Of a DNA stretch of 64,000 nt, positions 1 through 9,065 are shown in pieces. Below the pieces are notes generated by a model. It did no database searches, was not told the DNA's origin, and was given only the letters and a program-made list of their open reading frames with translations. A program made the translations under genes and the position numbers. The DNA comes from Natranaeroarchaeum aerophilus (GTDB taxonomy: Archaea > Halobacteriota > Halobacteria > Halobacteriales > Natronoarchaeaceae): positions 416,124 through 480,123 of the forward strand of contig NZ_JAKRVY010000002.1 in the NCBI RefSeq assembly GCF_023638055.1. The letters run 5' to 3'. Positions within the stretch are counted from its first letter, which is position 1; each line of letters opens with the position of its first letter.

Positions 1-1
1 T

Positions 2-1594
2 GCCATGCTCGAACGCCATGCGCGACAGATCCGCGAGTATATGGAGGACCCCGAAATCGACCGAGCCGACGTGGAGCGCTGGATCGATCACGTGCTCACG
101 CTGGAGGATACCATCGACCAGCATCAGGCGTTCTCGGCGACACGACCGGGCGAACCAGAGGTCGACACTGACGACGTCGAAGCCGACCTCGCGGAACAGC
201 TCGCAGAGCTGGAGCTGAGCGACGAAGTTCGCGAGGAGGTGTTCACCGAGGAGTGGCTCGAAGGACAGGCCGACGACGAGACGGTCACCGACCCCACGAC
301 ACCCGAAAAAGACGTCATCGCCTTCCTCGGCGAGCATGGCAAGCAGTTCGATGCCGACGCCGGGAAGGCCCGCGAGTACGAGCCCTGGCAACGCGACGTC
401 CTGGAGATGCTGCGCACCGAATCGTACTACTTCGCGGGGCAAAAAATGACAAAAATAATGAATGAGGGCTGGGCCAGTTACTGGGAATCCGTCATGATGG
501 CTGGCGAGAACTTCGCCGAGGCCGACGAGTTCCTCACCTACGCCGATCACATGGCGCGCGTCCTCGGTTCGCCCGGCCTGAATCCCTACAAGCTGGGCCT
601 CGAACTCTGGCAGTACGCCGAGAACACGGCCAACCGGCGGGAGGTCCTGGACAAACTCCTGCGCGTCGATGGAATCTCGTGGCGGAACCTGACGGAATCC
701 GTCGACTTCGACGCCGTGCTGGAGACCATCGAACCGCCGTCTGCGCTGAAACTGATCACAGACGACCGGCTCGATGCGGTCGCCGACCTGGCCGACGAAT
801 ATGTCGATCGTGAGAACCTCCAGCGCGCCCGTGACGGCGATATTGACGTCGATCGCTATCCCTGGAAAGTGCTCACCTACGAGGGGCTGGCGCGGCGACA
901 CTTCTCGTTGATCAAACCCCAGAACCGCAGTTTTCTGCCGAACGTGAGCCAGTCCGAACTTGAACGGCTTGGTCGCTATCTCTTCGATGACGCGATCTAC
1001 GACAGCGTGGAGGAGGCTCTGGAGGATGTCGACTACACGACCGGCTGGGACCGGATGCGCGAGATCCGCGAGAGCCACAACGACGTCACCTTCCTCGACG
1101 AGTTCCTCACCGATGAGTTCGTCGAGGAGGGCGAGTATTTCACCTACGAACACTCCCACGCGACTGGTCAGCCACGCGTCGCCAGCCGGGAGGCTGCGGA
1201 CGTCAAAAAGAAGCTCCTGCTGCGCTTTACGAACTTCGGGAAGCCCACGATTGTCGTCAGGGACGGCAACTACAACAACCGCAACGAGCTACTGCTTGCT
1301 CACCGGTACAACGGCGTCATGCTCGACACCGAGCAGGCAAAGCGCACGCTCGAACGCGTCTTCGAGCTCTGGGGTCGGCCCGTCAACCTCGTGACGATCG
1401 TCAAGCGGATCGACGATCACGACCGCGAGGTGGCGCGTCGTCGCAACGAGGAGCCCGAACCAACCGAGCAGGGAGCACTGATCCGGTACGACGGCGAGAC
1501 GTTCGACGAACGCTCGCTACCGTGGGAGGACGTCGAGGATATCGCCGCCAGTGATATCGACTACGATACGAAACCCGACGACTGGCTGGCATAA
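2..1594 (+). CDS. spoVR: SpoVR family protein, 5' end outside window
   Basis: The reading frame is open at the left edge, so this is the C-terminal part (about 530 residues) of a larger SpoVR-family protein. The first visible segment matches the region that follows the conserved HVxAHxDFFKNN block of the family, so that block lies upstream of the window. Diagnostic SpoVR features present include the GQKMTKIMNEGWASYWES segment (residues about 143-160), the GLNPYKLG block near 195 and the YNNRNELLL segment near 425. SpoVR proteins are named after a sporulation gene, but in archaea their biochemical role is unknown. In haloarchaea the gene usually follows prkA-like kinase and yeaH/DUF444 genes, which would lie upstream here. 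Family identity is secure; function is not. Confidence 0.93.
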   Translation, partial: AMLERHARQIREYMEDPEIDRADVERWIDHVLTLEDTIDQHQAFSATRPGEPEVDTDDVEADLAEQLAELELSDEVREEVFTEEWLEGQADDETVTDPTTPEKDVIAFLGEHGKQFDADAGKAREYEPWQRDVLEMLRTESYYFAGQKMTKIMNEGWASYWESVMMAGENFAEADEFLTYADHMARVLGSPGLNPYKLGLELWQYAENTANRREVLDKLLRVDGISWRNLTESVDFDAVLETIEPPSALKLITDDRLDAVADLADEYVDRENLQRARDGDIDVDRYPWKVLTYEGLARRHFSLIKPQNRSFLPNVSQSELERLGRYLFDDAIYDSVEEALEDVDYTTGWDRMREIRESHNDVTFLDEFLTDEFVEEGEYFTYEHSHATGQPRVASREAADVKKKLLLRFTNFGKPTIVVRDGNYNNRNELLLAHRYNGVMLDTEQAKRTLERVFELWGRPVNLVTIVKRIDDHDREVARRRNEEPEPTEQGALIRYDGETFDERSLPWEDVEDIAASDIDYDTKPDDWLA

Positions 1595-1636
1595 TTGGTC
1601 GGTGTCCCGTCTCGGCGTCTGGCGGGAGCGCCGCCC

Positions 1637-1894
1637 TCAGGCCAGTTCGGCGGCCCGATCCCGGAGCGACGATTCTACGGTTCTATCCTCGGTGATCGAT
1701 TCGAGTTCGGCCGTCGCCGAACAGCGGCCAAGGCCTTCGAGAGCGTGGCGACGGAGGTCGCCGACGAGGCCGCCGGTCCGGACCAGTACGCCGAGGTTCG
1801 TCGCGTCCCGTTTTTCGACGAGTCTGTCGATCGCTTCGCGTCGGCTATCCTTCGATACGTTCCGTTTTACTGCGGTCTGAAAGTCTGAAGACAT
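1637..1894 (-). CDS. Small conserved HEAT-like helical protein
   Basis: An 85-residue protein in haloarchaeal style. I chose the ATG at 1894, which is 5 bases after the stop of the CobW-type GTPase gene, rather than an upstream in-frame ATG overlapping that gene. The sequence contains one or two amphipathic helical hairpins of HEAT type (for example RREAIDRLVEKRD and RRHALEGLGRC), with no catalytic motif. The tight spacing suggests cotranscription with the GTPase and a possible protein-interaction role. The partner is not known. Confidence 0.75.
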   Translation of the reverse strand: MSSDFQTAVKRNVSKDSRREAIDRLVEKRDATNLGVLVRTGGLVGDLRRHALEGLGRCSATAELESITEDRTVESSLRDRAAELA

Positions 1895-1899
1895 GTGTA

Positions 1900-3180
1900 T
1901 CAATCAGCAATACCGATCTCTTCGCCACCGTCGGTCGTTTCGTCCGATTCTTCCGTGTCGGTCGCTTCCCCGGTTTCGGGGGCCTCGAACGTCGGGAAGC
2001 GATCCTCGAAGGCGTCCCAGTCGGCCGCCATCTCCTCGTCGCTCAGCACGCTTTGCTCCAGATACGTCCGGAGTGCCTCGTGATCCATCTCGACGCCGAT
2101 CAGTACCAGACGGGTGCCACGATCACCCCACTGGTCATCCCACTCGTCTTCGAGGCCGGGATGGGCCTCGAACTGCGCTTCCTGCTCTTCCGGTGGGAGA
2201 CTCGCTACCCACCGACCGGCCGGTGCGACCCGGACCGACTGGCCCGCGACGTGGAGCATGATCGCGTTGTCCTCCCGACCGGCGAGCCAGAAGTGACCCT
2301 TCGAGCGGACGACTTCGTCGGGGAACGAGTCAAGCAGCTCGGCAAACCGTTCGGGGTGGAACGGTCGGTCGGCCTCGAACACGAAGGAAGTAACGCCGTG
2401 TTCTTCCTCCGCGGACTCGTGTGGCTGTTGTAGCTCCTGCATCCAGCCAGCCGAGGCGCGTGCTTCCTCGAAGTCGAAGCGCTCGGTCTCGACGATGTCG
2501 TCGACGTCGACCCGGCCGTGAGTCGTCCGCAGGATCTCGGCGCGGGGCTGGAGGACTTCGAGCGTCGCTTCGATCTCCTCGAGCGTCGCTTCGTCGACGA
2601 GATCGCACTTGTTCAACAGGAGGACGTCACAGAACTCCACCTGTTCGACGAGCAGATCGCCGAGATGTTTCTCGGTGCCGTCGTCGTCGAGGACCTCGTC
2701 GGATTGCATCGCCTCGTGGAACTGGTGGGCGTCGACGACGGTGACCGTCGTATCGAGGTGACAGCCCGACAGCGGCTCGATACCGGTTTCTTCGTAGAAC
2801 TCGGTCGGATCGAGATCGGACTGGTCAAAGCCCATCGTCAACGTCTGTGCGACAGGGAGTGGCTCGGCGACGCCGGTCGACTCGACGACGATGGCGTCGA
2901 ACTCGCCCGCCTCGGTGAGCCTGTCGACCGCTTCGAGCAGATCGCCGCGAAGCTCACAGCAGATGCAGCCGTCGTCCAGTTCGACTAGCTCTTCCTCCTC
3001 GTCGGAGATGTCCGAGGATTCAGCGACCAGATCCGCATCGACGTTGACCTTGCCCATGTCGTTGACGAGGACCGCTAGCTCGCGGTCGCCACTCTGTGCA
3101 AGGATGTGGTTGAGTGTGGTGGTCTTTCCGGCACCTAGCATACCGGACAGTACCGTCACGGGAGTCGTCTCTTCGCTCAT
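1900..3180 (-). CDS. COG0523/CobW-family GTP-dependent metallochaperone
   Basis: A 426-residue P-loop GTPase of the COG0523 family (CobW, ZNG1/YeiR relatives). Walker A is SGMLGAGKTT at residues 12-21. The metal-binding CxCC motif (C72, C74, C75 in GCICC) follows, then the ESTGVAEP segment, the NKCD guanine-specificity motif and a C-terminal CobW_C domain with several His/Trp residues. Members use GTP hydrolysis to deliver zinc, cobalt or another metal to client proteins; the metal cannot be read from sequence. The acidic C-terminal tail is haloarchaeal. It is divergent from an FAD-protein gene across a 95-base shared promoter region and is followed by a small helical protein. Confidence 0.92.
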   Translation of the reverse strand: MSEETTPVTVLSGMLGAGKTTTLNHILAQSGDRELAVLVNDMGKVNVDADLVAESSDISDEEEELVELDDGCICCELRGDLLEAVDRLTEAGEFDAIVVESTGVAEPLPVAQTLTMGFDQSDLDPTEFYEETGIEPLSGCHLDTTVTVVDAHQFHEAMQSDEVLDDDGTEKHLGDLLVEQVEFCDVLLLNKCDLVDEATLEEIEATLEVLQPRAEILRTTHGRVDVDDIVETERFDFEEARASAGWMQELQQPHESAEEEHGVTSFVFEADRPFHPERFAELLDSFPDEVVRSKGHFWLAGREDNAIMLHVAGQSVRVAPAGRWVASLPPEEQEAQFEAHPGLEDEWDDQWGDRGTRLVLIGVEMDHEALRTYLEQSVLSDEEMAADWDAFEDRFPTFEAPETGEATDTEESDETTDGGEEIGIAD

Positions 3181-3204
3181 TCATTAACAACCTATGGCTT
3201 GGTC

Positions 3205-3243
3205 ATAATATAAGTTATTATCTAAGTCACAGTTCTTATTAAT
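3205..3243. promoter_or_regulatory. Divergent promoter region with near-palindrome
   Basis: A/T-rich segment in the 95-base gap between the leftward CobW-type GTPase gene and the rightward FAD-protein gene. It contains the inverted repeat ATAATA-N5-TATTAT (3205-3221), which overlaps the expected TATA box of the leftward gene. A TTATTAAT element (3236-3243) lies about 36 bases before the GTG start of the rightward gene. Both fit leaderless transcription. The inverted repeat is a candidate operator shared by both genes; no regulator is identified. Confidence 0.5.
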
Positions 3244-3275
3244 CTCTGGGGCATCGATCTCGGTACCGATCACTC

Positions 3276-4517
3276 GTGAGCAACGACACACACAGTCCAG
3301 AGCGGTTCGGGTGTGCTATCATCGGTGGCGGGATCCACGGGACGTATCTCGCGAACCGGCTAGTAGAGGACACCCAGTTTGGCCCAGCGGATATCGCCAT
3401 CTTCGACCCACACGAGCAACTGCTGGAATCGTTCCGTCGGAAGGCCCAGCGGTGCGGGATGGAGACACTCAGATCTACGTTCGTCCACCACGTCGGGGCG
3501 GAGGCGTTCGGCCTCGAACGGTTCGCAGACGAATACGATCGCAGGGACGAACTCGTCTCGACGATCGATTACCCGGCCCGGCCCTCGCTGTCCCTGTTTC
3601 TGGACTACGCCGACGAGATTATCGCGACCAGCGGTCTCGATAGCTGCCATCGCCGGACACACGTCGAGGCGATCCGCCCGACAGACAGGGATCGTCTCGC
3701 ACTGGAGACGGTGGAGGGACGCGCGATCGCCGACACCTGCGTCCTCGCGATGGGACACGGAGGTCGCCACACCCGGCCGGACTGGGCACAGGGAATCGAC
3801 GACGTGGTCCACGTCTGGGGCGAGTTTGATCCCGCGAGAACCGTCGACCGGACGCTGATCGTCGGTGGCGGGATCACTGCCGGCCAGCTCGCCTGCACGC
3901 TGAGCGAGTCGGAAACGGTCGGGCTGGTCAGCCGACACCCGCTCGACTGGGAGGTCTCGGAAGCCGCGCCGCCGTGGATCAACTGGTCACGAATCGAATC
4001 GGAGCTGCACACGCATCCGCCGGGATCGAAAGCGCGACTGGAGGTAGCGAGGGACGCGCGCAACGACGCGTCGATGCCGCCGTACCTGTACGCGGAACTG
4101 GACGAGCGGATCGACGAGGGTGCGCTGGTCATCGAGAGCGGCGACATCGAGACGGTTGAACGTCAAGACGACGGGATTGCGCTGTCGATCCGCCACGTCA
4201 GGGACCTAGTCGGCGACCGGGTAGTCCTCGCGACAGGCTTCGAGCCGGTGTTCGAGCATCCGTTCGTCGACCGGGTCGCCCAGGAGTGCTCGCTCGCACG
4301 CGGATACGACGGAATGCCACTCCTCGATGACGAGACGCTCGCGTGGCGACACGATCAGGGGCAGCTATCGAACCTGTTCGTCACCGGCGCGCTGGCCCTC
4401 GGTACTGTCGGTCCCTATGCACCAAACATCCCGGGCGCACGGCGGGCGGCAGACCGGATCGTTCCGTCGATAGCGACCCAGCTAGAGCGTGCTGACCTCG
4501 CAGCGATGGGGCCCTGA
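3276..4517 (+). CDS. FAD/NAD(P)-binding monooxygenase-like protein, copy 1
   Basis: A 413-residue flavoprotein of the FAD/NAD(P)-binding superfamily, resembling the SidA/IucD-type N-hydroxylase group in layout. It has an N-terminal FAD Rossmann motif (IIGGGIHGTYLA, residues about 13-24) and a second dinucleotide motif (IVGGGITAGQLA near 195). It also has the family segment RCGMETLRSTFVHH near 60 and a C-terminal ATGFEP-type motif. Translation starts with GTG. The substrate is unknown. It is divergent from a COG0523 metallochaperone gene and convergent with a paralogue at 4537-5799, which suggests a shared, possibly metal-related, role. That role is inference. Confidence 0.85.
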   Translation: MSNDTHSPERFGCAIIGGGIHGTYLANRLVEDTQFGPADIAIFDPHEQLLESFRRKAQRCGMETLRSTFVHHVGAEAFGLERFADEYDRRDELVSTIDYPARPSLSLFLDYADEIIATSGLDSCHRRTHVEAIRPTDRDRLALETVEGRAIADTCVLAMGHGGRHTRPDWAQGIDDVVHVWGEFDPARTVDRTLIVGGGITAGQLACTLSESETVGLVSRHPLDWEVSEAAPPWINWSRIESELHTHPPGSKARLEVARDARNDASMPPYLYAELDERIDEGALVIESGDIETVERQDDGIALSIRHVRDLVGDRVVLATGFEPVFEHPFVDRVAQECSLARGYDGMPLLDDETLAWRHDQGQLSNLFVTGALALGTVGPYAPNIPGARRAADRIVPSIATQLERADLAAMGP

Positions 4518-4536
4518 ACGTCTGGGAGAGGGTACT

Positions 4537-5799
4537 CTACGCTGGCACCATTGCTTCCTTCTGGGCGGTCAGGTGGTCGACGATCAGGTCACCCGCCCGT
4601 CGCGCGCCGATCACGTTGCGAGCGAATGGGCCAAGCACCTGCTCCGTGGCGGCTCCGGAGACGAGTACCCGCGAGGGGCTCCCGTCCTCGCATCGCCAGC
4701 ACAGCGTCTCGTCGTCGAGAACCGGTGCGCCGCGATAACCAGACGCCAGTGACGTCTCACGGAACGAGCGGAACAGGCTGGCACTGTAGGGATTCCCAAA
4801 GCCAGTTGAACAGATCATCCGGTCGAGACACACCGCAGTCCCGTCCTCGCAGGTGACGACGACGGTCCCGCCCGCCTCGTTGGCGACCGTAATCTCCGAT
4901 CGTTCGAGGGATATGCCGTCCCCCTGCAATGTCTCGCGCAATCGGTCGAAGGCGTATGGCGGGATCGCGCCGTCGTTTCGCGCCTGCTCGACGCGCTGCT
5001 GGCGTTCCTGCGAGGCGGGAGGCAGATCGTGGAGTTCCTCCACGACGCTGGAAAAATGCATCCACTCGGTGCCCGCCTCTAGCGACTCGACGCGGAACGG
5101 ACTGCGCGCGAACAGCGTCACGGTTCTGGACGGACGCGCAATTGTCACTGCTAACTGTGCAGCCGTGATGCCACCGCCAACGATGCCGACGTGTTCGGTC
5201 TCGCCGATCACTTCCCGGTCGAACGACGGATCCCAGACGTGTGTGACCGGGGCGTCCTCCGGAAGCGTGCCAGCCCACTCGGGGAGCGACGTCGCGCCGC
5301 CGTAGCCGGTCGCCAGGAGACACCAGTCGGATTCGATCCGCCCCGTGGTCGTCTCCACGGCAACCCCCGTGCGCTGCTCTCTGATCCCGGTTGCCCTGCC
5401 CTCGACGATGGACGAATCCAGATCGTACCGGTCGACGACCCACGCCGCGTGATCGAAAAAGAGGTCGGTCGTCGGCCGGTCACCGCCAACCCTGCTCGGA
5501 TGCAGTTCGTCGTCACGCCCCCGCCCGCGTGCGAAATCACGCAGCGAAAACGGATCGCGAGCCACGTGGTGGACAAAGGGTGACCTGAGCGTCTCGACGC
5601 CACACTGCCGACACTTCCGACGAAACCCGCCGAGCAATCCGTCGGGTTCGACGATTCGCAGGTCCTCGTGCTCGACGACATTCGCGTCGAGCAGCCGGAT
5701 CGCGAGGTGGACGCCGTGGACGCCGCCGCCGATGATCGTCACGCGTGGACTGCTCCGTACGTCCGATCGATTGCTCCCTTGCATCGGTCGCTCGGTCAT
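4537..5799 (-). CDS. FAD/NAD(P)-binding monooxygenase-like protein, copy 2
   Basis: A 420-residue paralogue of the protein at 3276-4517, transcribed toward it with a 19-base gap between stops. It has the same architecture: IIGGGVHGVHLA near residue 23, CGVETLRSPFVHH near 70, a second dinucleotide fold with IVGGGITAAQLA near 205 and a C-terminal STGFGNP-type motif. The pair therefore arose by duplication and inversion, or by convergent placement of paralogues. A TATTAATA element (5825-5832) about 30 bases upstream fits a leaderless promoter. Substrate and product are not recognisable. Confidence 0.85.
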   Translation of the reverse strand: MTERPMQGSNRSDVRSSPRVTIIGGGVHGVHLAIRLLDANVVEHEDLRIVEPDGLLGGFRRKCRQCGVETLRSPFVHHVARDPFSLRDFARGRGRDDELHPSRVGGDRPTTDLFFDHAAWVVDRYDLDSSIVEGRATGIREQRTGVAVETTTGRIESDWCLLATGYGGATSLPEWAGTLPEDAPVTHVWDPSFDREVIGETEHVGIVGGGITAAQLAVTIARPSRTVTLFARSPFRVESLEAGTEWMHFSSVVEELHDLPPASQERQQRVEQARNDGAIPPYAFDRLRETLQGDGISLERSEITVANEAGGTVVVTCEDGTAVCLDRMICSTGFGNPYSASLFRSFRETSLASGYRGAPVLDDETLCWRCEDGSPSRVLVSGAATEQVLGPFARNVIGARRAGDLIVDHLTAQKEAMVPA

Positions 5800-5932
5800 C
5801 TCCTGTTAATAAAATGTTCGAGTATATTAATAACTTCTGGACCGGGGGCGTCTGCAGTCGATAGTTCCCCGCCAGCGTACAGGACGATTCGGCCCCGACT
5901 AGCCTTTTACAGGCTGAACCCAAAGAGCGGGT

Positions 5933-7084
5933 ATGGCTGCATCACTCACCGCGGAGGAATTTCGCGATCTACAGGACCGGGGAGAGTCGTACGCGCTCGT
6001 CGATACCCGTCCAGCAGAGAGCTTCGAGTCGTGGCATATCGAGGGGGCGATCAACTACACGTACAAGCCCCACCACGAGTTCGACGTCGAGGACTTTCGG
6101 GCGGAGACGGGACTGGAACCGGCCGATCGAATCCTCACGATCTGTGCGAAAGGCAAATCATCGTTCGACATCGTTGACGAACTGGCCGCGGCGGGCTACG
6201 ACGACGTCACGGTGATCGAGGACGGCATGCGTGCCTGGAGCCGGGTGTACGACGTGACGACTGTCCCAACCGAGAGCGACGGAATCGAACTCCTGCAGGT
6301 CCAGCGCCGCGCGAAGGGCTGTCTCGGCTACATTGTCGGCTGTACGGAGACGGGACGGGCGGCCGTGATCGACGCGACCCGACACGTCGAGGAGTTTATC
6401 GAGGCTGCCGGGTCGGCGGGCTACGAGATTGCCACCGTCTTCGACACCCACGTCCACGCCGACCACATCTCCGGCGGTCGGAAGCTTGCGGACCAGCTAG
6501 ACCTTCCCTACTATCTCGGCGAGGACGCCACAGACCGCGGCGTCGCTTACGAGTACGAACCGCTGGCGCGAAACGAGGTCGTCACCGTCGGCGAGGTTGC
6601 TGTCAAGGCGCTCGCCACGCCCGGCCACACCTCCGAGATGGTTAGCTACCTGCTCGACGGCGAGGCAGTCGCGACCGGTGACACACTCTTTGTCGACTCG
6701 GTGGGACGCACCGAACTCCAGTTCGGCGACGCGGAGGCCGCGGAGGGTGCCGACCAGCTCTACGACTCCCTGCACGGGACGCTGCTTGCGTTGCCCGAGG
6801 GCGTGACCGTCCTGCCGGGTCATTTCGCCGTCAGCGATGCGGGCGAAACCGGCGAGCTGACCCGTGGTGAGCCGATCGTCGACTCGGTCGGGACGATCCG
6901 AACGACTGTCGATCTACTCGGTCGTCCGCGGGACGCGTTCGTCCAGCACGTCACCGAGCACCGCCCCGAGAAGCCGCCGAACTACGAGCGGATCATCGGC
7001 CTCAATACGGGCCGCAAAGCGGTCGACGACGAGACCGAGGCGATCGAGCTCGAACTCGGACCGAACCGCTGTGCAGCAGAGTGA
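5933..7084 (+). CDS. Rhodanese + metallo-beta-lactamase fold sulfur enzyme
   Basis: A 383-residue two-domain protein. The N-terminal rhodanese domain (about 1-108) has the active-site Cys71 in CAKGKSS. The following MBL-fold domain (about 120-330) has the ETHE1/persulfide-dioxygenase style motif H173-V-H175-A-D-H178, then PGH232T and D250. This domain pair typically handles persulfide sulfur: the MBL domain oxidises a glutathione- or thiol-bound persulfide to sulfite and the rhodanese transfers sulfane sulfur. The true thiol in haloarchaea would probably be gamma-glutamylcysteine; that is inference. The next gene (yjbQ) starts 7 bases downstream, so the two are likely cotranscribed. Confidence 0.9.
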   Translation: MAASLTAEEFRDLQDRGESYALVDTRPAESFESWHIEGAINYTYKPHHEFDVEDFRAETGLEPADRILTICAKGKSSFDIVDELAAAGYDDVTVIEDGMRAWSRVYDVTTVPTESDGIELLQVQRRAKGCLGYIVGCTETGRAAVIDATRHVEEFIEAAGSAGYEIATVFDTHVHADHISGGRKLADQLDLPYYLGEDATDRGVAYEYEPLARNEVVTVGEVAVKALATPGHTSEMVSYLLDGEAVATGDTLFVDSVGRTELQFGDAEAAEGADQLYDSLHGTLLALPEGVTVLPGHFAVSDAGETGELTRGEPIVDSVGTIRTTVDLLGRPRDAFVQHVTEHRPEKPPNYERIIGLNTGRKAVDDETEAIELELGPNRCAAE

Positions 7085-7091
7085 TCGTGTG

Positions 7092-7493
7092 ATGACGACC
7101 AGTCAGCAGTTCACCGTCTCGACCGACGCACGGCTCGATATAATCGACGTGACAGACCGTGTCGAACGCGCGATTCCGGACGACGTCGAGCAGGGGCTCT
7201 GTACTGTTTTTGTCCAGCATACGACCGCTGCGGTCGTGATCAACGAGGCCGAGCCGCGGCTACTTGACGACATCGAAGAGTTCCTTGCCGACCTCGTCCC
7301 CGACGAGGGCCATCGTCACGACGATCTGGACGGGAACGCCGACTCGCATCTCCGGACCGCGTTGCTGGGGCCGAGCGAAACGATCCCGATTCGGGACGGC
7401 GATCTCGGCACCGGCACCTGGCAGTCCGTCCTGCTGGTCGAGTGTGACGGCCCGCGGTCGAGAACAGTCTCGGTGACGGTCGTCGGGGAATAG
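7092..7493 (+). CDS. YjbQ family (UPF0047) protein
   Basis: A 133-residue YjbQ/UPF0047 protein starting at ATG 7092, 7 bases after the rhodanese-MBL gene. Conserved features are the FVQHTTAAVVINE block (residues about 39-51), the DGNADSHL block with the conserved His near 80 and the C-terminal GTWQSVLLVECDGPR segment. Members adopt a single-domain trimeric fold and have been annotated as secondary thiamine-phosphate synthases on the basis of weak complementation, so the physiological reaction is uncertain. Length agrees with the family. Confidence 0.92.
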   Translation: MTTSQQFTVSTDARLDIIDVTDRVERAIPDDVEQGLCTVFVQHTTAAVVINEAEPRLLDDIEEFLADLVPDEGHRHDDLDGNADSHLRTALLGPSETIPIRDGDLGTGTWQSVLLVECDGPRSRTVSVTVVGE

Positions 7494-7494
7494 T

Positions 7495-7677
7495 TCAGGA
7501 TTCCGTCCTACCGTCAGCGACGATCAGCCGCTCCAGCGCGTCCGAGCCGATCGGCGCGACTACGATCGGCGTCACTATGGACGCACCATCGACGTACGCC
7601 ACGACCCCGAGGCCGATGGCGAGGAGACAGAGGCTCCCGGTACGGCCACCGACTGCTGGGCCGGACCTGTTGCTCAC
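7495..7677 (-). CDS. Small membrane protein, translationally coupled
   Basis: A 60-residue protein starting at GTG 7677 inside the stop of the upstream gene (GTGA overlap), a classic sign of translational coupling. One clear hydrophobic segment covers residues about 17-30, with a possible second short one after it. The C-terminus is polar. It ends one base from the convergent yjbQ stop. I recognise no family. The tight coupling to another membrane protein suggests a two-subunit membrane complex, which is inference. Confidence 0.6.
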   Translation of the reverse strand: MSNRSGPAVGGRTGSLCLLAIGLGVVAYVDGASIVTPIVVAPIGSDALERLIVADGRTES

Positions 7678-8048
7678 GCGAATCCCACGACCAGCACGGT
7701 CGTGTTCCACGCGACGACGACGACGCCGAGGACGGCGAGGGTCACCGGGACGACGAGCCGGTGTACCGGTCGGAGTCGGCGGGCGATCAGGATAAAACCG
7801 GCCAGTACCAGGGCTTTCCAGACGGTGAGGACGACCGCCGCACCGACCAGTCCGGGGGCGGCGTCGACGAGCGCAGCAGGAAGCGGGTTCCCTTCCGTCG
7901 CGCCGAGCCACAGGCCGACGACGGTCGATACGAGATCGCCGACGCCGTAGAACGCAATCGCAAGCATCCACAGCGTGTACTCCACCTCGTCGGCGTCGAG
8001 ACTGGTCCACTCTGCATCGTTTCTGTGGATCGCGCTATCGACGGCCAC
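7674..8048 (-). CDS. Haloarchaeal membrane protein, 3 TM segments
   Basis: A 124-residue integral membrane protein with about three transmembrane helices, the last two after residue 45. I prefer the GTG at 8048 because GGAGGT lies 6 bases before it. A longer ATG start at 8126 would add a Gly/Arg-rich leader unlike the rest of the protein. Residues WMLAIAFYGVGDL and GNPLP resemble DUF5658-type small membrane proteins, but I am not certain. Its stop overlaps the start of the next membrane gene. Confidence 0.72.
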   Translation of the reverse strand: MAVDSAIHRNDAEWTSLDADEVEYTLWMLAIAFYGVGDLVSTVVGLWLGATEGNPLPAALVDAAPGLVGAAVVLTVWKALVLAGFILIARRLRPVHRLVVPVTLAVLGVVVVAWNTTVLVVGFA

Positions 8049-8320
8049 TGGACCACCTCCGTCCCGGCTGATTCGTCCGTCGCCAGCACCCGCTGTGCGA
8101 GGATCGTGTGACGGGCCGAGACGCAATCGTAAGCTGATTCGACGGAATCGCAGTGGGCATAGACGGGATCCGCCGTCGCGTGGACGGCTCGTCTCACCTC
8201 TCGACAGGGCTACCCTTTGCTATGGATCGGATACTGGCCCACAGGTCCGGCTTACTCCAGACTGACGAACGCTAGATGATCCATATCATCCGAGAACAGG
8301 GGGTACGATATCGAGGAGCG

Positions 8321-8992
8321 TTACAGGTACGGCCGGGCGACGTCCACGGCGTCTGTCGCGATACCGTCGACGCCGCGCCACGCCATGGCACGGGCGAGCA
8401 GCGGCTCGTTGACCGTCCAGACGTTGACGTCGAGATCGACCGTTCGGGCACGCGAGAGCAGCGGCGAGTACAGGAGCAGACTGAATCGTGGATGCACATA
8501 CTCACAGCCGAGTTCGACCGCACGCCGGATCGGCTCGTCGCGTAGTCGCCCCGAGATGAACGCCGTAGCGACCGATCGGTCCAGCGAGCGGACCTCCCGG
8601 AGTGCGTCCGCGGAAAAGGAGGAGACGATACAGTCGTTTTCGACCCGACCGAGCACGTCGAGGACATCGCCTGCAATATCGGTCTCTTTGAGCTCGACGT
8701 TGAGGTCGACATCAGCCGGAATCGCCGCAAGTACATCCTCGAGCGTCGGGATCGACTCACCGCTCCCCAGGACTTTGAAAGACTGCAGCTCGGAAAGCGA
8801 CAGATCGCCGACGCGGCCCGTTCCATCAGTAACGCGGTCGATCTGCTCGTCGTGGACGACGACGAGTTCGCCCGACCCACACCGGCGGACGTCGAACTCG
8901 ATGCTATCGGCGACTCGGCTCGCCCGCTCGATGGCCGACACCGTGTTCTCGGGCGCGTCGGCGGCGAACCCACGGTGGGCGATGACTCGCAT
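8321..8992 (-). CDS. Glycerophosphodiester phosphodiesterase
   Basis: A 223-residue GDPD-family TIM-barrel hydrolase starting at ATG 8992. Motifs at the N-terminus are AHRGFAADAPENT (catalytic His), EFDVRR and VVHDEQIDR (second catalytic His and metal acidic ligands). ELKE supplies another ligand, and the C-terminal segment VNVWTVNE is typical. The enzyme cleaves glycerophosphodiesters to glycerol phosphate and an alcohol. There is no signal peptide, so it is cytoplasmic. In archaea it could act on glycerol-1-phosphate-based lipid head groups; that is inference. It is divergent from an SDR gene with 73 bases between starts. Confidence 0.93.
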   Translation of the reverse strand: MRVIAHRGFAADAPENTVSAIERASRVADSIEFDVRRCGSGELVVVHDEQIDRVTDGTGRVGDLSLSELQSFKVLGSGESIPTLEDVLAAIPADVDLNVELKETDIAGDVLDVLGRVENDCIVSSFSADALREVRSLDRSVATAFISGRLRDEPIRRAVELGCEYVHPRFSLLLYSPLLSRARTVDLDVNVWTVNEPLLARAMAWRGVDGIATDAVDVARPYL

Positions 8993-9065
8993 ACCTGCTC
9001 TCTCGGCTGCCGAGATAATGAATCCGTCCCGTGGATTCATTTCCGTGTGGGACGTTAGCGTCTGT

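Noticed and set aside
253..1592. Long Arg/Ser-rich frames on both strands across spoVR
   Set aside because: Shadow frames of GC-rich coding DNA; they are basic, Arg/Ser/Thr-rich and have no family motif, unlike the acidic SpoVR frame.
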